Shown: positions 1 through 13,664, counted from the first letter of the stretch. The stretch is 64,000 nucleotides of DNA from Perca fluviatilis (GCF_010015445.1 NC_053134.1:10328265-10392264), one strand, 5' to 3'. A program made the numbers and translations. The notes: generated by a model from the letters alone, not told the origin.

Positions 1-790
1 GGGCAGAGCCATTTGTTTCCTCTGTAGTGGCCGTGTCGCTCTCGTGCATCTGCAGGTGTGTTGTAGCTCAGCTCAAGCACAACTCAATGAAATAAGACTG
101 CAGGAAACTGCGTGTTAGAGTTATAGAGTGCCACAGCACACACCTGTGGCTCCTGATTCATTGTACCTTACCTAGTATTGTGCTGAAAAGCCTCTACATT
201 TTTTTTTGTCACCCCACCACCATTCACATGTTTTTGAATGATAAATGAGACAGAAAGCAGCTTTTTTAAAGCATCGTTAGAGTAATATATTGTGATCACA
301 TGCACTACAGTACTGATAATAATAGTAGTAATACAATGTTACTTATATAAATGCAGATAATAGAACAAAAGTAATAAAGGACAGGATGAAGTCATTTAAA
401 TGCAGGAAATAAGTATAGCATCCTGGTGGCCTTTTGTTTTAATGGATGCAACATGATCACAATGCTACCAGTTTAAATTAATTGCGGAGCCGTTACATGT
501 CATCCCCCCCTACTGTGTCTCTCTCCTCATGTTTCCTGTATGTCTTCAATCTAATTAAGACAAAAAAGGTGTGAAAGCTGTCAATTAAATTAATTCTGGT
601 GTGGACTAAACAACCGAGACCACTCTGGTTCCAATTGGACTGAGGTGAGATTCATTTGTGGTGTGAAAGCAAACTAACTGCAGGATTTTGTGGCGGTAGA
701 TATGGGATTTTATTATGAATACAAACGGCTAAACAAAACAAATGAGAAAACTATCTGCACATCATGGAAATTGTTTAGCGATCTGTGCTG

Positions 791-1292
791 CAGTGGTGGA
801 TGAAGTATTCAGAAACGTTACGTAAAAGTACTAATACCACACTGTAGAAATACTCTGTTACAAGTAAAAGTCCTGCATTGAAAATGTTACTTAAATAAAA
901 GTATGTAAGTATCATCAGGAAAGTGTACTTAAAGTTTTTAAAATAAAAGTAACAGAAAACGACTCACATTTTAGAAACTGGAAAAGATCAAAACAGTTCT
1001 GTCAATTAACTAAGTGTTTGATTGTATATATCAAACACTATATATTGTTGGGTAGTTTAATTTATACCAAAGCAACATGTTTTATAAACTACATGTGTTT
1101 TGTGTGCAAAAATCTTAATTTGTAAAGTAACTAGTAACTAAAGCTGTCAGATGGATGTAGTGGAGTAAAAAGTACAATATTTCTCTCTGAAATGTAGCAG
1201 AGTAGAAGTAGAAAGTGGCGTGAAAAGAAAAGACTAAAATAAAGTACAAGTACCTCAAATTTGTACTTAAGTACAGTACTTGACCACCACTG
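791..1292. mobile_element. Non-autonomous DNA transposon (MITE) with CAGTGGTGG ends
   Basis: The element begins CAGTGGTGGATGAAGTATTC and ends TTGACCACCACTG, so its termini are inverted repeats. The interior is rich in AAGTA and TACTT motifs and has no ORF. The end sequence resembles a hAT-like MITE common in teleosts (recalled, not searched). The eight bases on each side share only the first four (CTGT), so the target duplication is uncertain. Confidence 0.7.
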
Positions 1293-1929
1293 CTGTATGT
1301 ATATACAGTAATTATGCTAGTAATTTAGCAGTTTCTCATTAAGAAGTGAGAAAAACGTTGCTGTCACTGTCAGTTCATACAACTTCATGTTTGCTTCTCT
1401 TGGTTTGTCGGTGTGAACACAATACGAACCGAAACTGAACTGTGAAGGAAACCAAAGAGGCACAACAATCACATGAAAGTTCGTCTTCAGACAAGAGTTT
1501 CCGAAATTATTTAAAAGAAGACAATGTTTTCGCCCACCTGATCTCTTCAGGTCATTTTATTCCATTTTTGTTCCGAGTGTAGGGGCCCTGTAGGCAAAGG
1601 AAAAATCACTTTTAGTCTTAGTCTTAGCTTGCAAGGCTTCATCTGAGGACCTCACGTAGCTCGTAGCGGTTATAAAATTCATCATGGGTCTAGGATCTAG
1701 TGCCTGCCCCAAAACTAATCAATACAATCTGTTCTCAAAGTCACAGGCAACTAGTGAATGGATGCAAGCATTGGTTAAAAGTCTGCTCTGCTACCAACAT
1801 AACTGAATCTCTGTTATAAGATGCTGTTCAACAATAGAGTCAGCTTGTTGTGTGGTGTGAGAACTGTTTTTACTCTGCTTATCACCTTGGAACGGCCTGA
1901 GGTGCAGTGCGAACTCAGATGTATCTCCC

Positions 1930-1931
<2 letters not shown>

Positions 1932-2009
<78 letters not shown>
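1932..2009. repeat. (TG)n microsatellite
   Basis: About 35 TG units, ending in GCGCGC. Overlapping frames on both strands here are artefacts of the repeat. Confidence 0.95.
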
Positions 2010-2461
2010 CATGCTTTCAAGGACAAAGTGAAGAGCTTTTGTTCAAATAGGAGAAAGAAACCACAACATAACACACCTCCATCATATACATGTATATCAG
2101 ATGATGCAGAGTATTTCATATTATTTGTTTGGATAACATGCTGCAAACAGCCTCTGAGCTACAAAGGATAAAAGCACAAGTCCTGAAAGGCACTAGATGC
2201 TTGTTCACTGTAGGTGTAATTGGGGGTAAATGAATTGTCTCTCATGCAATAACCTTCTAGATTGAATGAGCTTCTCCATTTCCAATTCCCGATTGGGAGC
2301 TCTGATTTTGAAGTAGTTTAACTCAACCAGTGTGATGATTGAATCCTTTTGAGTGAATGTTTTTTTCTTATTATTATTTAAAGGACTTGTAATAAAAAAA
2401 AAAGCTGGATTAACTGAACGCTTGAAAAATCTTTTCATTATGTTTGATTTGGCCTCTGGTG

Positions 2462-2656
2462 TTTGTTTTTTTTAAATATTTTTTATGGGCATTTCCGCCT
2501 TTAATGATAGGACAGCTCTGACATGAAAAGGGAGAGAGAGAGGGAAGACATGCAGGAAAACCATCACAGGTCGTGCTTGAACCCTGGCCCTTCTGCATCG
2601 AGGAATAAACCTCTATATATGTGCGCCTGCTCTACCAACTGAGCTAACTGGCCACG
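2462..2656 (-). mobile_element. tRNA-derived SINE, minus strand
   Basis: Read on the minus strand, the right end has a tRNA-like head: an A box at about 2630-2646 (TAGCTCAGTTGGTAGAG) and a B box at 2575-2583 (GGTTCAAGC). The body contains CCTGCATGTCTTCCC and a T/A-rich tail. It belongs to the same type as the copies near 8.7 and 9.8 kb. It is not a functional tRNA because the cloverleaf is not complete. Confidence 0.75.
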
Positions 2657-3732
2657 GCCTCTGGTGTTCTTAAACTGGCTAATGATAATTCAAGAAGTGC
2701 ATCTACTTCACAGCGTTTCATTTTGGTGTACTTACAGACAAATATAGTGGAAAAAGTAAATGCTTGTGCCTTTTAAGTGTGTGTTCATGTGTTCTGAATA
2801 ATATGAAATGAGTGCATCCTCCACATTTACAGTTTTAGGTGTGACAAGGATGCCAAAATCTTAGAAAATCCAGGACAGACAGGCGAGGAAAGGATTGAGA
2901 TTGATGTAGACGAGACAAGAAACAAGTAGTAGTTTTTTTGCTAAACTGAGACAGCTTTCAACCCTCTGGTGCATCGTAAGCAGGATGCCACTCGCTGTAT
3001 ACACTCATACACACACACTTGGCAGGTTTATAGACATTCATGGAAGAGCTATTTTGATAGATCTGATAAATAGCACGGACCAGAGAGTCTCATGTTTTAA
3101 ATACCTTCTTGTGGCGGGTAATTGCATGCAGCTGTGTGTGAACACAAGTTGGCAGTTTGTGTTTTTGTGTGTGTTGTGTGTGTGTGTGTGTGTGTGTGTT
3201 CTTTTTGGGTGTCTGTGATTGGCAAGTAGGGAAGAATAGCAACCAAAATGGAAAAAAAACTTGTGAAAGGGAATGTATAATTTTGTTTAAAGTTAGAGAG
3301 CAACAGATGGAGGGGGCAGGGGAAGTGAGTAGATGGAAGCCAGACAGATAGTAAAAAGATGCATTCAGTATTCGCAGGAGACAAAGGTATTTACATGGAA
3401 ATAAGGTTCAAGTAATGAGCTGTTGCAATCAGTGAAGTTGCCAGAGTGGACAGAAAATGTGTCGGCAGCAGCCTTAGGGGAGCCTTCGTTTCAACTAAAA
3501 CCAGAATATGTGCCTCCTCCGTGGGATTCCACTTCCGAAAAATGACATGAACAGAAACAAATGACTCATATTTGCAGACAGAATATCAATCGTTGGATTG
3601 TGTCTAAAGACACATAACATATGTAGCTGTTTTGTGTTTATTTCTCCAGTTTGAGAGATTGCTTTGGTTTGTCAAAGCATTGCTTGAGCGTTAGCCACTT
3701 CTTTTTTTTTTCTTCACAGTTCCCAAAGCAAG

Positions 3733-4034
3733 TTAAAGGAATAGTTTGACATTTTAGACATCAGTTAGATGAGAAGATCGATACTACTTTATATCTGTCA
3801 GTTCAATATGAAGCTGGAGCAAGGAGATGGTTAGGTTTTCTTAGCTTAGCTTATCTTAGCTTAGCATAAACTGGAGGAACCGCCTTGTCCAGTCTTTATG
3901 TTAAGCTAAACTAATCTAAGCTAACCATCTCCAGCTTTATACCGTACAGATACGAGACTCATATCAATCTTCTCTTCTAACTCTTGACAAGAAAACAAAT
4001 AAGCACGTCCCAAAATGTCAAACTATCCCTTTAA
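3733..4034. mobile_element. TTAA-bounded MITE, TTAAAGGAATAGTTTGACA family, complete copy
   Basis: The ends are 23-bp inverted repeats starting TTAAAGGAATAGTTTGACA with a single mismatch between the two. Most of the 302-bp interior is also self-complementary, around AGCTTAGCTTAGCATAAA motifs. The TTAA termini fit a piggyBac/Kolobok-type TTAA target site. No coding capacity. Confidence 0.8.
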
Positions 4035-4461
4035 AGACAACACAATCTGCTTCGAAACTGATATTTAGCCCCGATTTCACAGGCCTAGTGTATTATGTCG
4101 TCACAGACATCATGTCAATAACCCGCTGACCTATAGATGTAGCTATGCACTCACACTTAAATTCATTATTGATCCTCTAGTTTCCCCCCAGGGATCATCA
4201 AAGTTTCATTTTACCTCATTATTGGGTAACAGCTGCAGAGAATATCTGTAATACTTGAATTCAATAGCCTTCTTTTTCTTTTTTAGCCTGCTCGTTCACA
4301 CTGAGAGAGAAAAAACACTAGAACAAAAACAGATTAGTGGCCCCCAAACGAAATTCACTGCAGCAGTGAAAGCCAACCGGTTTGGAGTGGTTTCTTGTTA
4401 AAATGCATAAAGTTCTTACTCTCCCATAGCACAAAGACAACATATACTCCCCTAACTATTC

Positions 4462-4655
4462 AAAGGAATAGTTAAAAAAAGGAATAGAACAACGTTTTGG
4501 GACATTTATTTGCTTTGTTGCCAAGAGTTTAATGAGAAGATCGATACCACTCAGGTATACATTAAATATGAAGCTAAAGCCAGGCGACTGTTAGCTTAAC
4601 TTAGCATAAAGACTGGAAGTAAGGGCAAACAGCTAGCCGGGCTCTGTACATAAGC
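4462..4655. mobile_element. Partial copy of the same TTAAAGGAATAG MITE
   Basis: It shares CAAAGGAATAGTTA, GAGAAGATCGATACCACT, ATATGAAGCTAAAGCC and AGCTTAACTTAGCATAAA with the complete copy at 3733-4034. Then the similarity fades. The right inverted repeat is missing or too diverged to see. Confidence 0.6.
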
Positions 4656-7600
4656 CCCTGTAATAACACAGGTTGACATTGTTACACTTCATTTTTTTTC
4701 TCTGGTGTTACGGGCGGCTAAGCTAACCGGGCTCGATACCAACAAAACATCGCTGCTAAAGGTTAACTCAGCCGGTAACACTAAACCCCCCTGTCTCCCT
4801 GTCCCTTGTGTCACGTTTAAGGTGAGGATGAGACTAACTTGCCTGAGTGAGTGTAGGTCTTCCCTAATTCTAAATGGGTTGTGCGGTATCAAGCTCGACT
4901 GAACCAGAGCTGCATGGTGTCACGGCTGGAAAATGGCTGTTGGCCCCGGTTAACAGCGAACAGCTTCCTTGTGAGCTGCTCCAGCGTCGTCTCTCTCTGG
5001 GCATGGCCAGCCCCAGCGTTTCCTCGTCGTTCGTTCAGGTTGGATTTACAAAAGACTGGTTGTGGGAAAACAAGGAAGCAAATTGTTTCCCGAGTCTTTT
5101 CCGTCAGAACAGTCTTTCTCCCAGTGTTTCTCTTCAGTGTGTCTGTGGTGTAGCGTTGGTTCTGCCTGAGGTTCTGCTTCCTCAAACTTCTCAATGATTC
5201 TTTTTCATCATCTCATGACCTCATCCAGACGTGCGTCTGGCTTATCAAGCTCACTTATCTGGCTTACACACACACGCCCCCTCATGTCACATGTCAGTAT
5301 TTCCCTATCAGCTCACTACTCAAAAGACAATAAACTGATATATCAACAAAACAGCTACTCAAAAGACGAGGTCGTAACACTGGTATTAAACAATATATAA
5401 CAACTTAGTGAGCTTAAGAGTGCATTTAGTTGTTTTTGGTCACCTTTGACAGAGCCAGGTTAGCTGTTTCCACTGTTTTCAGTCTAACTTGGCTGCTGTT
5501 CTTAATGTTTATAGACATGAGCTTGGTATCAATCTCCTCATCAAAAATTTATATTTATTATTGTTGCATCAATGTCTCAACTGCTGATAGAGGTTGATAA
5601 AATGGCACTGTTTGTATGCCCATGTAATGCCCCCTCAAAGCTCTCCACCCTTGAGCATTTCCAGCAGAACAGGGATTATTTTTCATGTTGGGAGAAAGTC
5701 AAAACAAAAATCTGTCTTGGCAAATGGGCCCAACACTTGAAATGTTTTTTCTACAAACTCACCGCACAACAGTGGGATCAGTGCCCAGTGATATCTGAGC
5801 AGCTGCCCAGTTACTGTACCAGGGATTTTACACTGTCAATACACTATATAAAGCAGTAATGCTTTTTTTTTTAGTTTGTTTTCCCCACCAACAACAACAA
5901 TATGTAGGCCTATTAAGGATTTGACAATCATTTTTCTTATGAGTTGTAACCTAGTTTGGATGCCAAAGATTATAAGAAGTACCAGTTCTAGTTCAAGTAC
6001 CATTTACAAAATGACCAAAACAATCAGTTTTTAATACATTAATTCTTTGTGTGCTGAAAATATATGCTCCAGAGTTGTGTTTCAAAATCTACAAGAACTG
6101 GACAGAAAACACATTTATTTATGTCGATAGTATTCATTTGGAGTAGCCTACATTTATTTCAGACTCCAAAGTAAAGTTTCTTCTTCTGCGCTTTTGACAA
6201 CACATATTTTACTGTGCATGGTGCTGAGAAGCTGTACATGCTTATTTAAATACCTGTTCACACTTCTTTAAGTTTCCCTTACATTTCTTTTAAACATATT
6301 GTTTGAAAATGATGTGTCAATGCAACTCTTCATTAGCTGAGAAAACAGCTTTCAGTTTTCAGCTTTGTGACAATGTATTTTTCAAATAGTCCAATGGGTT
6401 TTGAATGGTAAAATAAGGTGTAGAAGAGAGAGAGAGAGTATTTTCTCAGCCTGTGTTTAATCCTGCAGTTTTTCTGAGCAATTCCAAATTTTGAGCATGC
6501 TTTTCACAACGATACATGGAGAGCAACTATATTGGTCTACAATTATATCAATTTTCCTGAAATAATTATCTCCTCACACCCTGGTGCTCCATGTGTGTGA
6601 GAACAAATGCTCACAATATCCTGACAAACCTGCTCTGACCTCAGCACAGTTGGTGTGTGTTTCAGTGTCTATTCGAGTTGTGTTTACCTGCACGGTCCTG
6701 CAGCAGCAGATGTGTGATCCTGCAGTCTGAGCAGTTTAAATGGGATGCGGCAGTGCTGATGACAGGCCTAATACACTCTCAGAGGGGGAAAAAGGGGGAA
6801 GACTAGCATGCTATCAGGTGACACAGCTGTTCAGTACACTTACACACTGCATTCCTCCATTCTTTATCGTTCATTTATTATTTAACTTTTTAATCAGCCA
6901 CCTTTTTTCAAAATGTCCTAAACTGTTTGGTATTTTATGATTTAATTCTTCCATAAATTGTACTTCCTGAGTTGTAATTATCCATCTTATTAAATCTCGG
7001 GGTGTTGGGTTTTTCCATTTTTTGTCATTTCTGCTGTGATTCTTATGATTACAAATACATATTTCTTATCTTTGATATGTTTAATTGGAGGTTTCCCTGG
7101 AATGAGGAGCTCGGTGAGGGCGGACGCTTATTGTTTAGAAATTTGGAGAACTGAGCAAGAGAGAAACGTGAAGAGGTCTCTGGGTGAACCAAAACCTTCT
7201 GTCAGACCATATATAGCCATGGATCCCTGCTACTGCCCTGATGCTGTACACGCACGCACGCACGCACGCACGCACGCACACAAGCACACACTCACACACG
7301 CAAACACACCACCATCAGGATAGATGCTTTGTCACACAGCAGAGCTCTAATTATCACAGACATAGTTTGAAAGATATTTGTAAGTTTAACGTACACTAAG
7401 CAGCGATATAAATATTTAGTTTGCAACCAAGCTGAGCTGTTTCTTTGTTTTTGTTAGTGCACCTCTGAGAGCTGTGCTGAATTAAACACTTTGCTTTCAC
7501 CGCCTTCCCTGCTTGTCATCATAATGACCCTCCTACTGATATCGTTTTATCATGATTTCCATTGCGGCTGCATGGCTAATTTCCTTGTGGCGGAGTGGAT

Positions 7601-8655
7601 AATGAAGATAGACTTGGCGTGGCTGTAACTAACCTGATGAGTTGCCAGAAGATAGTTATCCTGAATTGACTTGCAGAATTGCTGCACTCCCGTGTTCTGT
7701 ATTTTAAAGAAAATTGGCCTGGCGTAAAATGCATTTGACCAAGTTGAATTGACCCTCAGACCTAGAACTGAATTATGATGAACAGATCAAACATTCGACA
7801 CAGTTTATAGATGCAGGCGTCTGGCCTCACACATTTCACAATCGTTTCTGTGGCTTGTATGGTCAGAGTGAGCTTTTGGCAGGCCACGTTAATATGAAAA
7901 AGCAGGCTTGTTCTGAGGGGTCGCTGGTTCAAATCCTCAGACTGCCCAGGGAAATCTGAAAATAGCAAATATTCGGTTGTGAATCTGCTCAGGTTGTGAG
8001 GAACCACACAGCAGGATGTCGGAAAGGTCAACAGTTGGTCTAAATAAGAACTTCACTGGAGTTCTGCTCACTAGATCTACAGTATAAATGCATTGATTGT
8101 TTCAGTCCAGTCTATGGATTACATATCCCATTTAGAGATTCAGAGCGGACGTTTCCCATCCTTAATGCTTTAGATCTGGGCTCAATCGATGCTCGGCCAG
8201 ATGGATTTGTGGCTGGCTGCTGTTAAATGGAGATCCAAGGCTTTCTGTCACTTGCTTACTGTGAGGAGAATTGCCTTAGGAAGACACGCAAAGAGTTCAT
8301 ACACACACTTACAGATTGTTTGGAGCTCTCCAGATTGTGACTGATTGGAAAGGCTGCAGTGTAGATCAATAGCGGCAGCGGTGAAGCTGAAGGCGGCCAT
8401 TTCTTCAGCTCCGCCTTTCTCAGTTTGACGAAAGAGAGCAGAGGAAATGTATACCTCCATCTCTGTCTCTCTGTCTCTCTGCCCCTCTGTCTGTCTCTGT
8501 TGTTGTGTCCACCAGGTTGCAGACAAAACAATGCAGTTTCTTATAGTTTCGGTCCTATTGGGATTCAGTTGTGAAAAACCTTGGGCGTATTGTATTGGAG
8601 AAATGATCACTTTAGGTCACATTTAGATGCATTAGCGGTTTACATTTCAAAGGTT

Positions 8656-8832
8656 CTTTTTTGGGCTTTTTTGGCCTTTATACTATAGGACAGCTGACGA
8701 CATGGTAGAGAGAGTGGGCAATGACATGCAGCAAAGGGTTGCAGGTCGGACTCGAACCCGGGCCACTGTGGTAAGGACTGAGCCTTGGTACATGGAGCGC
8801 ATGCTCAACCAGGTAAGCTACCAGGGCGCCCC
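8656..8832 (-). mobile_element. tRNA-derived SINE, minus strand
   Basis: The minus strand shows a diverged A box near 8804-8820 and a B box at 8749-8759 (GGGTTCGAGTC). After it comes the TGCTGCATGTCA body motif shared with the 9.7 kb copy. The left end is T-rich, consistent with the 3' tail of a minus-strand SINE. Confidence 0.72.
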
Positions 8833-9728
8833 ACATTAGTGCTACTAGTACAGTGCCCGTTCATAATGTGCCTGTTTGGAACGGGCTGATTGCTTGGCCT
8901 GTGGGATTGCTGCTTGAAGCTTTCTCCAGAACCATTGTACCCCAAAATGACTTCCACTTCAGCAGAGGTGTTCATTTCCAAACAGGCTTAGTGGCTTGAT
9001 GGTTAACGTTGAACTATGGATTTGATTCGCGGGAGTATTTTGCAGACGGAAATGTTATTAGTGTTATAATTTAGCAGCACACTTAAACAACCATACCCAC
9101 GGTGAGCATAGAGGGTAAGTTTGAGTGAGAAGTGGTGAAGAATTTAAGCTGCGCTTTTATTGTGAAGTGTAGAAACGCATTTTTTATTAAGTTGCCACTT
9201 AGCAAAATGCTGAGTGTGAAACTTTTTTTTTTTTATATATATATATATAACTTGAACAGTACCGTATTTCTGAGGCCGATACCGATATATTGTTTAAGAG
9301 TTTAAAAGAAAATCCGATAAAGATGCAATATTGGTTTTGCTTTCACAGACCCATATGTCTTAAATATCTACAATAAGGTAATATCGGACAATTTATCTGT
9401 TGGGCTATAGCCCTAATACATATACATTTTTTATTGCAAGCCCTGCTTGTGTCATGGGAAAATGCATAATAGTGATACAGTAGACAATACATTAAGCAAA
9501 GGTAACTAACTTTGGCAATACAGAAAGCAGTTCCCATGACAGTTTTTGTTGAATTGGAAAAAAAAGAATTTCAGCTTTAGCAGTTCACATGAGGGTGCTT
9601 ATATCAGGACTACGGTGTTTAATCAAAAGTCAACTTTGGTAAAAGGTTTGAAATTAAGCCTGGAGGATTCTTGGGTCTCAGCACGTTTATAGTGGTCCAG
9701 CCAAACTCCCGTAAAAAAAAAGGTAATT

Positions 9729-9905
9729 TGGGCACCTGAGTAGCTCACTTGGTAGAGTGTGCGCCTTTATACAGAGGCCCAGTCCTCGCCACAGCGGCCG
9801 CTGGTTCAGTTCCGACCTGCAGCCCTTTGCTGCATGTCACACCCTACTCTCCTCTTTCATGTCTAACCTATCCTATCCAATAAAGGCCTAAAAATGCCAC
9901 ACACA
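9729..9905 (+). mobile_element. tRNA-derived SINE, plus strand
   Basis: The head contains TAGCTCACTTGGTAGAG (A box, 9741-9757) and GGTTCAGTTCC (B box, 9803-9813). The body has CTTTGCTGCATGTCAC and ends with AATAAAGGCCTAAAAATG plus an A-rich tail. It is in the opposite orientation to the two other copies. Confidence 0.75.
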
Positions 9906-11181
9906 AAAAAGAAGCTAATTCAAGAGAGATCACAGGGGTGTTTTTCATGTAAAACCACTGCAAACCTTTGTACTGCTTATGAGAAGAAGCTGCCAGTGTG
10001 ATGTGGATTCTGTGTTCAGATGTGCTTGTGCAGAGAATAAAGAGTCAGCTCAGGACTGAGGACGGATATTTCCATCTCTATTTAAGGAGGTAGGCTGACA
10101 GACAAACTGCTGGATTGTTTAAGACTTGGAAAACGACAGACTGCTCTGATGAAGCCGTGTCTGCTTAAGTGAAAATTGTATTCAGCTGTCTTCTTCTGGC
10201 CGTCTAACCCTCTAACTTTCTCTTTTTTATTTAGTTTTCTTCTGTTCTTTTTTTAAATTACTTTATTGTAGTACTTTTCTTAGTGTCAAGTGCAAAAAGC
10301 ATTACATTCTTTATCGTACTACTTTTTTCCCCCCATATTAACATTCAATAGAAACACCAAGGGGGAACACATCACACAACAGGGAAGAGAAGAAAAATAA
10401 ATAAATAAAAATAGAAATAATAATAATAATTCTTCTGTTCTTTGATGTCCTGCATGATGAGAATTCTGTCACATTATATGCATTTCTCCCCCACTCCTTC
10501 CTTTGCTGCCTCTCATCTTCTCTTTCATCCTGATCAATTGACATGTCAGCTTCTGACAGAGGTCAAAGGTCAGGGGCATTTGGGTCTCTATGTACAGTGT
10601 TTCCCACAGAGCTAGTGGACCTTTTCATTATATTATTATGGGTTGTTTTTTTCAAATTGGTAAATAAAAGGTGAAATGTATTAAATGAAAAGCACATAAC
10701 ATAATGATATTATATTGTCTAACCATATCTTTTTCGTATTAAAGCTCTGAGTGTGTAGTGAGCCAGTAAATGCCACAGTAAAGTGTGTGTATGAGTGCAG
10801 TAATAAATGAGTCTAAGACAAATGCCGGCATTAGTCTTCTACACTACAGTGTGGATAACCAGCCCATGTATTACCGTACTGCAGATACTCCACTCTGATC
10901 TCACTGACCTGGATAAAAAATACCATAACGGCACTTTAAACAAGTCAAAATAGCAGGAAAACATATACAAACAAGAAAGATACATTATCAGATTTTTTTT
11001 AAATGATGCCACTGACCATGTGTGTATTGGTCACACATGGAGGCTCCCTCCCTCAGGACAACCAAATGATCAATGATCAAACTTCATCAATAGACTCCCA
11101 GCGGGGAGTTGTGCAGCTATTGATTACTTGGGTCTTGTTTTAATTATTGGTGAGTGTGAGTAAAAGATTTGGGTCAGTCAC

Positions 11182-11184
11182 TGT

Positions 11185-11257
<73 letters not shown>

Positions 11258-11269
11258 TGTGTGTGTGTG
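11182..11269. repeat. (TG)n microsatellite
   Basis: A near-pure TG run of about 88 bases with single interruptions (TATG, TTTG). Confidence 0.95.
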
Positions 11270-12379
11270 ACCCACTACCCCTGACAGTAACCCTCCATGT
11301 TCAGTTGTACACCAGAGGTCAGTTTGACCAGAAGATAAATTACTTCCTGTGATGGGAGTGTTGGCTTCTTGAGCCATTGAACGTGTCAGTTGATGTTGAG
11401 TTCCTCTGAAGGCCTTTGTCACTGAGTGACTGGCCTTGCTGCATATTCATTCCAATACACTCTGCATACTTATCGTTATGCATTTATACAGCAAGTGGCC
11501 TCTCTGCATATTCAAGGGTTCTTTGCTTCATTTTCTCCACAGGTCGTCTCACAACACACATTTTTACTGATAATTGAAGTTGTATTTTGGGGGTTGTTTT
11601 TCTGGTAGCAATAAACCTGATTTGCAAGTTGGATAAAGTCCCATCCTGGGAAAGGGGGGTGGATACCACAGCGTATTTAAATAAACAAAATTGCTAATGA
11701 GGAGGTTTTGTAGAGTAGAGCTGCTATTTTGCTTAATATACAAAAACATATGAGCCAATTTTACAAGAATCAGTTCAGCAAATTAGGGATTTGCCAAAAG
11801 CTGATGAGGAGAGCGAGATTCCAGACAGAATAGCTGCTGGGCACTTCATCCTGCAGATTGGAAGTCTCATATTTAATTGTTGTTGTTTTTGTGCTAAAAA
11901 AAAAGTTTTTCATTGATGTATATTTAAATATTCAAGTATTCTGATAATATTCAAATATATTTATAACCGTTAAATAACTTCTTTATGGTCATAAACTCAA
12001 GAGACTATTTTGACATACTGGGACTTGGTTTGATATTTTTATCTCTTCAGCCATACTGCATTTTGGATTTACTTGTCACTATAATTGGTGTAGAAGTGAA
12101 GCAGTAGAGAGTGACACATCTGTGAGGAAAGTAAGATGGAGAGAGGGGGAAACACCTCTCTCTGAACGCAGTGCAGGATTGCCTATTGAGTTGCGTAGGT
12201 GTGAATGGAATTCTTTTGTGATGTCGTGGGAATATGAAGTAAAAAATTAGATTGCTGTCGTGTTGGAGGTCACTTGTGGAAATCCTTAGGCTGTGTAATG
12301 TGTTCACAGTGTAAAGAGTGCCTTTAATGACTACATTTGAGTGATCTATCTTGCCATTTTTTTTAGGTGTTGTGTGTTT

Positions 12380-12721
12380 TAGGGGTGGGGGAAAAAAATC
12401 AGTACAGCATAGTATCGTGATATTTTCTGTGGCAATACTGTATCGATACACAGACGCCAAGTATTGATCTATTATTATATATGTGTTGGTCAGTTTGTCT
12501 GCTTGACAATCCCATTTTGCAGCAATAAAATTAAAGTGAGAGGAACAAACAGAGAAATGTATCTTTTTAGATAAAACCGATCTTGACAAAATTTCCTTTT
12601 GGGGACATCATTTTAAAATTGGGAAAAATTTGAAATTGCAATATATCGCAGAAAATATTGTATTGTGACATAAGTATTGTGATGATATCGTATCGTGAGG
12701 CCTCTGGTGATTCCTACCCCT
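12380..12721. mobile_element. hAT-like MITE with AGGGGTGGG ends
   Basis: The left end AGGGGTGGGGGAAAAAAATC and the right end GATTCCTACCCCT are imperfect inverted repeats. The interior contains ATCGTGATATT and GTATCGATAC motifs seen in fish hAT-like MITEs. The ORF crossing it on the minus strand (12047-12589) is chance reading through this repeat. Confidence 0.65.
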
Positions 12722-13069
12722 GGCCTTAAAAGACAATATCAGTCAGGCTCCAGCTCAGACCATGATGCCGCTGTGTGCATAGAGGAAAGTGTTTGTGTGC
12801 CTATGACATATTTATAGCATGAGCATCCTTTTAAGGGGACAGTTTATCATACAGTACATACAGTTCAATACATGATCATACATACTTGTTTATGCAGTCT
12901 TCCCTGAAGTAGTTGCCTTCCCTCTGCTCTCTCTGTATATGCAGGGCGTTCACATGTTCTCAATTGCTATTCTGGAAATATATGCACTTTTTTTGTTGTT
13001 GTTGTTTTGAACCAAAGAAGCAAAATAGAAGTTAAGAAGGAATAGAGAGGGGGCGGACGGGGACAACAG

Positions 13070-13451
13070 TAGCCTGGCTCCGCCCTCCTACGTACTCAAT
13101 TTATTTTTTCCTTCAATACACCATATGGGTTTGCGGTATATTCTTGGGTTTTCTCCGGCCAAAGATTTGGCAGTCCAATCAGTGAACAGAGGGAGTTGCT
13201 GAGAACGATGACGTTGAGGTCATGCGCTAGTTTGAGTAATGGCGGCGGAGAAAGATGCGAGCGTAGCCATTCGGCCCGTTGTGGCAACGCTACGGAATAT
13301 CCAGAAGTTAAAGCCCGAGCAAGAACGGCCTTTGCTGAGTTGTGTTGGTGGCCATGATGTTGTGGCCCTCCTCCCCATGGGGTTCGGGAAAAGTTTGATT
13401 TTCCAGCTCGCTCCGTTAGTGGTGAAGGAGTTGGCTAAAGGCGAACGCTAG
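13070..13451 (+). pseudogene. RecQ-like helicase N-terminal fragment in a TAGCCTGG-ended element
   Basis: The segment starts TAGCCTGGCTCCGCCCTCC, has a CCAATCA box at 13175-13181, and then an ATG at 13239 opening a 70-codon frame (13239-13451). The peptide contains LKPEQERPLLSCVGGHDVVA, then LLPMGFGKSLIFQLAPLVV. That is the RecQ motif 0 plus a Walker A (GFGKS), followed by a stop. No DEAH box or later helicase motif follows, so it cannot be a working helicase. This looks like a captured promoter and first exon carried by a short transposable element; the right end of the element is unclear. A similar fragment lies at 56659-57124. The helicase resemblance is seen in the motifs; the capture is inferred. 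Confidence 0.6.
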
Positions 13452-13571
13452 CGATGCTAAAGCCGACGTCATGACCAAACGTTAGCGATTAGTTATGGCA
13501 GATCCAATAGTTTTAAACTTCAACAGAGTACCTGCCTTCAAGGAAGTTAACACTTGTCAATGGAGAGTGAC

Positions 13572-13576
13572 GCACA

Positions 13577-13661
<85 letters not shown>
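13572..13661. repeat. (CA)n microsatellite
   Basis: A CA run with two AAAC interruptions, just downstream of the RecQ-like fragment. Confidence 0.95.

Positions 13662-13664
<3 letters not shown>

Noticed and set aside
2575..2655. Possible tRNA gene
   Set aside because: A and B boxes are present, but the sequence continues into a SINE body with a tail, and similar copies exist at 8.7 and 9.8 kb. It is a tRNA-derived SINE, not a tRNA gene.
4874..5197. Overlapping open frames on both strands in a GC-richer patch
   Set aside because: No protein family is recognisable and no splice signals fit the ankyrin gene; probably part of an unidentified repeat.
12047..12589. 180-codon minus-strand open frame
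   Set aside because: It reads through a hAT-like MITE and flanking AT-rich DNA and shows no domain, codon bias or splice context.
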